Source: Candidatus Zixiibacteriota bacterium
GTDB taxonomy: Bacteria > Zixibacteria > MSB-5A5 > GN15 > FEB-12
Assembly (NCBI GenBank): GCA_023700785.1
Contig: JAMPYH010000057.1
Coordinates: 1 to 11,426 of the forward strand
Reading direction: 5' to 3'
DNA length: 11,426 nt
A program made the translations under genes and the position numbers. Below are positions 6,462 through 11,426 of this stretch, piece by piece. Numbering within the stretch: the stretch's first letter is position 1; each line of letters starts with the position of its first letter. Below the pieces are notes generated by a model, which searched no databases, was not told the DNA's origin, and saw only the letters and a list, made by a program, of their open reading frames with translations.

Positions 6462-7451
6462 GTGATCAAACCGGCGGCATATTTTCATCAGGTCGATAGC
6501 TCGACCGTTATCTGCGATCTTTGTCCGGCGGACTGCCGATTATCCGACGGCAAAACCGGCATCTGTGGCAGTCGCTTCAACCGAGCCGGCGAACTCTTCA
6601 CCGACAATTACGCCGAGTTGGTGACACTGGCGATGGATCCGATTGAGAAAAAGCCGCTCTATCACTTCTATCCCGGCAGTGAGATCCTCTCGACCGGCCC
6701 GAACTGCTGTAACCTCGGATGTCTCAACTGCCAGAACTGGTCTATCTCCCAGGAAAAGGCTCCTACTATTCAGTTTAACCCCGAGCGTCTGGTGCAGGCG
6801 GCGCTGGATCATCAGTCGATCGGCGTGGCGTTTACTTATTCTGAACCGATGCTCTGGTTTGAGTATATCATGGATGTCGCTCCGCTGCTTCGCCACAACG
6901 GCCTAAAGGTCGTTCTGGTGACCAACGGCTACATCAATTCCGACCCGTTGGCGGATCTCCTTAAAGTGACCGACGCCATGAATGTGGACCTGAAAGGGAT
7001 GAGTGAGGACTTTTATAGGCGGATCTGCAAAGGGCGGCTCCAGCCGGTCCTGGAGAATGTCCGGCAGATCGCCCGATCAGGGGTCCACCTGGAGCTGACC
7101 AACCTGATCATCCCCGGGGAGAATGACTCAGACGCGCAGGTCGGCGAACTGGTCGATTTTGTCGCCTCCCTATCTGAGACTATTCCTCTCCACTTTTCGG
7201 CCTATCATCCCGACTACCAGATGGAAAACCCTTCCACTCCCGAGGCAACCCTGCTCCGGGCACGGCAAATGGCTGTCAAAAAGTTACGTTTTGTATATAT
7301 TGGGAATGCTGTCATACCGGGTGGTTCAGATACCCGCTGCCCCCAGTGTAATGCCCTCCTCATTTCCCGATCCGGGTATCGAGCCGCAATAACCGGCCTT
7401 CAGGATGGCCGGTGTACCGCTTGTGGAACTACAGTCGGAATTCGTCAGTAG
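6462..7451 (+). CDS. amrS: AmmeMemoRadiSam system radical SAM enzyme (AmrS-like)
   Basis: A 329-residue cytoplasmic radical SAM protein. The 4Fe-4S/SAM motif is C83-NLG-C87-LN-C90 followed by QNWSIS, the CxxxCxxC-QNW form typical of AmrS and close to pyruvate formate-lyase activases. Further metal-type Cys groups flank the core: CDLCPADCRLSDGKTGIC near residues 19-36, and a C-terminal ribbon with CPQC and CTAC in the last 45 residues. The YIGNAVIPGGSDTRCPQC stretch also matches AmrS proteins. The start is GTG, supported by AAGGAG (6446-6451) 10 nt upstream; the previous gene stops 18 nt before it. The family is named for its co-occurrence with AMMECR1 and MEMO proteins, and I do not know of an established reaction for it. 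Neither partner is in this window, so they may be elsewhere in the genome. A glycyl-radical activase is less likely, because no glycyl-radical enzyme is nearby and the C-terminal ribbon fits AmrS. Confidence 0.88.
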   Translation: MIKPAAYFHQVDSSTVICDLCPADCRLSDGKTGICGSRFNRAGELFTDNYAELVTLAMDPIEKKPLYHFYPGSEILSTGPNCCNLGCLNCQNWSISQEKAPTIQFNPERLVQAALDHQSIGVAFTYSEPMLWFEYIMDVAPLLRHNGLKVVLVTNGYINSDPLADLLKVTDAMNVDLKGMSEDFYRRICKGRLQPVLENVRQIARSGVHLELTNLIIPGENDSDAQVGELVDFVASLSETIPLHFSAYHPDYQMENPSTPEATLLRARQMAVKKLRFVYIGNAVIPGGSDTRCPQCNALLISRSGYRAAITGLQDGRCTACGTTVGIRQ

Positions 7452-7487
7452 GATGAAAGAAGCACGCTGATTTGGCCGATATAGAGA

Positions 7488-7556
7488 GAACTGGCCCCGG
7501 GGCAGGGAATGGACATTTCCGACCGCCAGTTCGTCCATACAATAGTACCGGGCCAG
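7488..7556 (+). other. Leader with mutually exclusive inverted repeats
   Basis: The 121-nt gap between amrS and the Omp85-type gene holds GAACTGGC (7488-7495), which pairs perfectly with GCCAGTTC (7525-7532). The overlapping CTGGCCC (7491-7497) pairs perfectly with GGGCCAG (7550-7556). A GCCCCGGGGC palindrome (7494-7503) overlaps both. The first two pairings cannot form together. No T-tract follows, so this is not a simple terminator. A regulated leader is possible but unproven. Confidence 0.3.
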
Positions 7557-7572
7557 CCGCCAGAGACCAGGG

Positions 7573-10374
7573 ATGACCGACGTGAACAGCAGACGACCGC
7601 TAAACAGCCTTTTCTGTATCGCTCTTGCAGCGCTGCTGGTCGCCATATTCTGCCCGGATTCTCAAGCGCAGTACTATTTCGGTAAGAACAAAGTCCAGTA
7701 CACCAGCTTTGAATGGCAGGTCATGCCGACCGAGCATTTCCGGATCTACTTCTACAAGGAAGAGCTGGAGATCGCCAAGATCGCGGCCCATACCGCGGAG
7801 ACCGCTTACCGGAGACTGGCCGCCAAGTTCAATCATGAAGTTCGCTATACCATCCCGCTGATCATCTACTCTTCGCCTTCTTATTTCGCCCAGACAAATG
7901 TCACTCCCGGTCTGGTCGGCGAGTCGGTCGGAGGCTTTACCGAGTTCCTCAAAGGGCGCGTGGTGGTGCCGTTCCACGGCTCCTATTTCGATTTTGAGCA
8001 TGTCATCAACCACGAGATGGTGCACGTCTTCCAGATCGACAAACTGGAATATGTGACCAGCCGCGTCTCCAATCGGACCATGGGCTACCCGCCGCTCTGG
8101 TTTACCGAGGGTCTGGCGGAGTTCTGGTCGAAGGAGTGGGATACCGAAGCTGATATGATCATCAAGGATATGGTGATCGACGGCAACCTGATCCCGATCG
8201 ACAGGCTCTATATCGTTCAGGGGACATATTTCATGTACAAGCTGGGGGAGTCGATCTGTTCGTTTATCGATTCCGCCTACGGCTCGGACAAGCTGGTCCA
8301 GATATATGAAAACTGGCCCAAAGGGCGAAGTTTTGAGGAACTGATCAAGATCACGCTGGGGGATGATATCAACGAGTTGTCGCGCAAATGGGAGTACGCG
8401 CTCAAAAAGAAGTATTTCCCGGAAGTCGCCGATCTCGGCCTTCCCAAGATGGAGTCCAAACAGGTCAGCCCCAGCGGCTACGCGGTCAAAGGGACGATGA
8501 TCAGATGGGATTCCGGCCGCGGCTTGCGCGACCATGTCGTTTTTATGGCCAACCGGATGGGTTATACCGGGATCTATATGCGCGAGCTCGAATCAGGCAA
8601 AGTGCACACCCTGGTAAAGGGGGAGCGGTCGTCGAAGTTTGAATCGCTTTACCTGCTGCGCTCCGGGATCGACGCCAATGATTCCGGCAAAGTGGTTTTC
8701 GCGTCCAAATCAAATGAGTCGGACGTCATTTACTTGTACGACCTGCGCGAGCATGATGTCGTGCGGGAATATCGGTTTGGGAGTTTGATCGCGGCCCGTT
8801 CGCCGCAGTTCTCTCCTGACGGGAAGCAGGTGGTCTTCTCCGGTGTCCGACGCTCGGGCTTTGCCGATCTCTATCTACTTGAACTCGCGACGGGTAACTA
8901 CCGCGCGCTGACTGACGACATTTACTATGACACCGATCCAACATTTTCCCTGGACGGCAACCGAGTGATCTTCGCGTCCGATCGCTCCGGCGTCGGGCAG
9001 TCCGGCTCGCTGAATATCTTCAGCACAGATCCGAATACTGGACGTATCGACCAGTTGACCTACGGCGCGTTCCATGACCAGACTCCGGAAGCGACCAGGG
9101 ACGGGATCTATTTTTCGTCGGATAGGGAGGGAACGTACAATCTCTATTTTCTCTCGAACGACGGGGAGTTGACGCTCCAGTCAACCTATGTCACCGGCGC
9201 GTTCGACCCAAGAGTCAGCTCCGACAACAAAAATCTCCTCTACACCGGCTACCAGGATCAGGGATTCCATGTCTTCCAAATGGAGATGCCGGTGGCACCG
9301 AAAGTTCTCGCTCAGGAATTGGTCATTGACTCGGTACCGTGGCTCCCGATGTCGATCAGCCAGGAGGTGACCGAAGCATCGATTTCGTATGATCCCGAGT
9401 ACTCGTTTGACATCGCGCAGTCAAACATCGGTTACGATCCGGTGTATGGCTCGGCCGGTGGATTCCAGGGGATGGTATCCGATATTCTCGGCAACCAGGC
9501 GTACTACATCTTCCTGTCGAATACGTCGGACACGAAGGATGACTTCCTTGGCTCGTTTAATGTCGGCGTCACTTACATCAACCGCACCAAGCGACTCAAC
9601 TGGGGAGTCGGCGCGTTCCATTTGTACGACGAGTATTATAACGACTACGACCTGTATTATGACGAGCGGCAGGCGGGTGGTGTCGCTCTGTTCAGTTATC
9701 CGTTCTCCAAGTTCAGCCGGGTCGAGTTCACCACGTCCGCGCGCTATTCCAAGAAGGATCTCGGCTTCGGCCGCGAACCGCGAGAGGGCCTGCTGGTCTC
9801 CAATTATCTGAGCTATGTCCTTGATAATTCTTTGTGGGATATTTCCGGCCCGATCGAAGGGCGGCGCTATAATCTGACAGTCGGGCATACTGCCTCAGTC
9901 ACCGAAGGTGACTCATATAGCCGCATGGGTTTTGCTGATATCAGGCACTATTTTCGGCTTGGCAGCCACTCGGCGTTCGCCAATCGGCTGTTCGCGTATG
10001 CTTCCGAAGGAATCGATCCGCAACGCGCCTATCTTGGCGGAAGTTGGTCGTTCCGTGGATTCGATCGCAATCATTGGTTCAGCAAGCGGATCCTGTTTGC
10101 CTCGAATGAGCTCCGTTTCCCGCTGGTGGACGATCTGATCATTGGTCTGCCGATCGGCGCGATGGCATTTCGCGGCATTCGCGGCGCGCTCTTCTTTGAT
10201 GTTGGCTCCGCTTGGGATGATCAGTTCGACCAGTTCTACGGGTCCTTCGGCACCGGATTCCGGGTGAATCTCGGCTATGTGGTACAACTTCGATTTGATT
10301 TCGCCCGAACGACCGATTTCCATACGATCAGCCCGCGAACCGATTTTGACTTTTTCTTTGGGTGGAACTTCTGA
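7573..10374 (+). CDS. Zinc metallopeptidase / beta-propeller / Omp85-type barrel protein
   Basis: A 933-residue outer-membrane protein with three regions. A Sec signal peptide ends near DSQA at about residue 33. Residues about 34-290 resemble peptidase MA-type gluzincins: H147-E-M-V-H151 supplies the zinc and catalytic residues, and E179 in WFTEGLAEF is the likely third zinc ligand. Residues about 300-620 hold TolB/PD40-type propeller blades, with repeats such as SPQFSPDGKQVVFSG (410), DPTFSLDGNRVIFAS (455), TPEATRDGIYFSSD (504) and FDPRVSSDNKNLLYTG (544). From about 637 (DILGNQAYYIFLS) to the end is an Omp85/surface-antigen barrel with the family FRGF motif (827-830), a GALFFDVGSAWDD strand and a C-terminal Phe. 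POTRA repeats of the BamA kind are not visible. The ATG has no good ribosome site; a GTG three codons later (7582) has AGGG 9 nt upstream and would shorten the protein by three residues. The gene overlaps the next by TGATG. The role is probably outer-membrane protein assembly, export or quality control, by inference only. Confidence 0.85.
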   Translation: MTDVNSRRPLNSLFCIALAALLVAIFCPDSQAQYYFGKNKVQYTSFEWQVMPTEHFRIYFYKEELEIAKIAAHTAETAYRRLAAKFNHEVRYTIPLIIYSSPSYFAQTNVTPGLVGESVGGFTEFLKGRVVVPFHGSYFDFEHVINHEMVHVFQIDKLEYVTSRVSNRTMGYPPLWFTEGLAEFWSKEWDTEADMIIKDMVIDGNLIPIDRLYIVQGTYFMYKLGESICSFIDSAYGSDKLVQIYENWPKGRSFEELIKITLGDDINELSRKWEYALKKKYFPEVADLGLPKMESKQVSPSGYAVKGTMIRWDSGRGLRDHVVFMANRMGYTGIYMRELESGKVHTLVKGERSSKFESLYLLRSGIDANDSGKVVFASKSNESDVIYLYDLREHDVVREYRFGSLIAARSPQFSPDGKQVVFSGVRRSGFADLYLLELATGNYRALTDDIYYDTDPTFSLDGNRVIFASDRSGVGQSGSLNIFSTDPNTGRIDQLTYGAFHDQTPEATRDGIYFSSDREGTYNLYFLSNDGELTLQSTYVTGAFDPRVSSDNKNLLYTGYQDQGFHVFQMEMPVAPKVLAQELVIDSVPWLPMSISQEVTEASISYDPEYSFDIAQSNIGYDPVYGSAGGFQGMVSDILGNQAYYIFLSNTSDTKDDFLGSFNVGVTYINRTKRLNWGVGAFHLYDEYYNDYDLYYDERQAGGVALFSYPFSKFSRVEFTTSARYSKKDLGFGREPREGLLVSNYLSYVLDNSLWDISGPIEGRRYNLTVGHTASVTEGDSYSRMGFADIRHYFRLGSHSAFANRLFAYASEGIDPQRAYLGGSWSFRGFDRNHWFSKRILFASNELRFPLVDDLIIGLPIGAMAFRGIRGALFFDVGSAWDDQFDQFYGSFGTGFRVNLGYVVQLRFDFARTTDFHTISPRTDFDFFFGWNF

Positions 10375-11426
10375 TGCGCCGCCAATGTCTGATGCTCTTT
10401 TTTCTGGGACTCGCGGCGGCTTCCTGCGCGCCGCGCTTTACTTACACCGATGAGTTCGCCAAGGCGGAATCGCCCTGGCCGTATTATCGCGGTGATCTCC
10501 AGTCACGCGGGGCATATCCGGAAAGCGGCTACAACGGCAAACTTCAGCTTTTGTGGTCGGACAAGTTCAGTTACCGGATAGCGGCACCGATGACGATCCA
10601 GCACGACCGGCTGGTGGTCCCGACAACCGGTAAACGGATCCATTTCTATAATACGTCCGATGGCTCCATGTTCGGGCAGCTCCGCCTGCATGGGACTGGC
10701 CAGACGGCGGTTGTCCTCAAGGACACGTTGCTCTACAGCGCGTTATCGCCCCACCGGAACCGGGTGGAGGCGATCAACCTGAAAACCCGCAAAGCCATCT
10801 GGCGCGTTTCGGTTAAGGATGCCGCTCCGGCTCCGATAATACTAAATGACCGACTAATAATCAGTTCCGGCGACGGGATCCTGTACGCGCTTGACGCTTA
10901 TACGGGGCACCGCCTCTGGGACTTTAAAGGATCTGGACGATTCACCGCGCCGACCGCGTACGCCGACGGGCGGATCTACCAGCCTTCAACCGACGGTACT
11001 CTCTACGCGTTGTCTGATTCAACCGGAGAGAAGATCTGGGAGGCCAGGCTGGATGGTCCTCTGGTGGGCGGCGCCGCGATCGCGGACATTGTCTGCATTG
11101 CCGGCATGACCGGCAATGTGTACGGTTTGGATCCCGCGGATGGAACGATCCTTTGGCGGACGGCGCTGAGTGGTCCTGTCTGGACCACGCCGTCGATCGA
11201 CGACGATCTGATCGTGATCGGCCACTCCGGTGGCGAAGTGGTCGCCCTCGATCGTCAGGATGGTACGATGATCTGGAACTATCCGATCATCGAAGTTGTG
11301 AAAGCGTCTCCGTTGTTGGTTGGTCAGTTCGTAGTGGTCGGGACCATGAGCGGCAAGCTGGTGGTGCTGGATAAGACTGATGGCGTCAAGGTCGCCGAGA
11401 CCGAAGTGACCGGCGCGATCAGCTTC
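10374..11426 (+). CDS. PQQ-type beta-propeller lipoprotein, BamB-like (partial, runs off the right edge)
   Basis: An open frame of 351 codons with no stop before the window ends. The start ATG overlaps the previous gene's stop (TGATG), so translation is probably coupled. The N-terminus MRRQCLMLFFLGLAAASC is a short lipoprotein signal with the acylated Cys at 18; AASC is an acceptable but not ideal lipobox. From about residue 85 there are propeller blades of the pyrroloquinoline-quinone/BamB type, each with a G-x-V/L-Y-x-L-D-x-x-T/D-G-x-x-x-W pattern. The motif tyrosine or equivalent recurs at about 171, 211, 250, 290 and 330, a steady 40-residue period; earlier copies lie near 90 and 131. That is consistent with a 7-8-blade propeller that would need a little more sequence to finish. 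BamB is an outer-membrane lipoprotein that assists BamA, and pairing with an Omp85 protein here supports a similar role. A true PQQ dehydrogenase is unlikely, since no such catalytic extension is visible. Confidence 0.9.
   Translation, partial: MRRQCLMLFFLGLAAASCAPRFTYTDEFAKAESPWPYYRGDLQSRGAYPESGYNGKLQLLWSDKFSYRIAAPMTIQHDRLVVPTTGKRIHFYNTSDGSMFGQLRLHGTGQTAVVLKDTLLYSALSPHRNRVEAINLKTRKAIWRVSVKDAAPAPIILNDRLIISSGDGILYALDAYTGHRLWDFKGSGRFTAPTAYADGRIYQPSTDGTLYALSDSTGEKIWEARLDGPLVGGAAIADIVCIAGMTGNVYGLDPADGTILWRTALSGPVWTTPSIDDDLIVIGHSGGEVVALDRQDGTMIWNYPIIEVVKASPLLVGQFVVVGTMSGKLVVLDKTDGVKVAETEVTGAISF

Noticed and set aside
7510..7543. Promoter-like TGGACA (7510-7515) and TACAAT (7538-7543) before the Omp85-type gene
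   Set aside because: Each hexamer is a close match to consensus, but the 22-nt spacer is too long for a normal promoter. Kept only as a weak hint that the gene may have its own start site.
7509..7685. 58-codon plus-strand frame starting at 7509 with AGGGA just before it
   Set aside because: It runs out of frame into the signal peptide region of the next gene, and its sequence looks like random translation. The larger gene explains the region better.
7600..8535. 311-codon minus-strand open frame
   Set aside because: It lies wholly antisense to the peptidase-like part of the 933-residue gene. Its translation has no recognisable domain, and the plus strand there encodes clear HEMVH and EGLAEF motifs.
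1..11426. Mobile elements, tRNA/rRNA genes or CRISPR arrays
   Set aside because: I saw no transposase-like frame, no integrase, no tRNA cloverleaf or rRNA sequence and no spaced direct repeats. Coding style is even across the window, with no sign of recent transfer.

Overview
The window is bacterial DNA of moderate-to-high GC from a Gram-negative (diderm) organism. It encodes two predicted outer-membrane beta-barrels, a lipobox-type lipoprotein, and a heptose/LPS-type enzyme. Several things fit the FCB superphylum or a neighbouring candidate phylum such as Zixibacteria: mixed use of Shine-Dalgarno sites, a TTTG/TAnnTT-like promoter, and an Omp85 protein carrying a beta-propeller. That placement is inference from gene style; no rRNA or marker gene is present to fix it.

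Layout. (1) 1-1454, plus strand: a sigma-54-dependent response regulator, probably the downstream partner of a gene cut off at the left edge. (2) 1473-1512: a strong two-way terminator between convergent genes. (3) 1532-3210, minus strand: a sodium-coupled amino-acid transporter of the NSS family and, 2 nt downstream, a 36-residue one-helix protein that looks like its MetS-type small subunit. (4) 3211-3434: a divergent control region with two promoter candidates. (5) 3435-4076, plus: a small outer-membrane barrel of unknown family, closed by a terminator at 4090-4121. (6) 4122 to the right edge, plus: a gene series of envelope character, made of uppP, a GT9 glycosyltransferase-GmhB phosphatase fusion, an AmrS-type radical SAM enzyme, a 933-residue metallopeptidase/propeller/Omp85 protein, and a PQQ-propeller (BamB-like) lipoprotein that runs off the end.

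How the genes may work together. UppP recycles the undecaprenyl carrier for peptidoglycan and surface polysaccharides. The GT9-GmhB fusion joins a phosphatase step of heptose activation to a heptosyltransferase. The last two genes share a TGATG stop/start overlap, so they are probably translated together, and they resemble the two main types of BAM-complex component: an Omp85 barrel and a BamB-like propeller lipoprotein. Unlike BamA, the Omp85 protein has a predicted zinc-peptidase domain and a TolB-like propeller where POTRA repeats would be expected. This pair is the best candidate here for a little-described system, possibly an outer-membrane assembly or quality-control module. AmrS sits in the same series without its usual AMMECR1 and MEMO partners inside the window.
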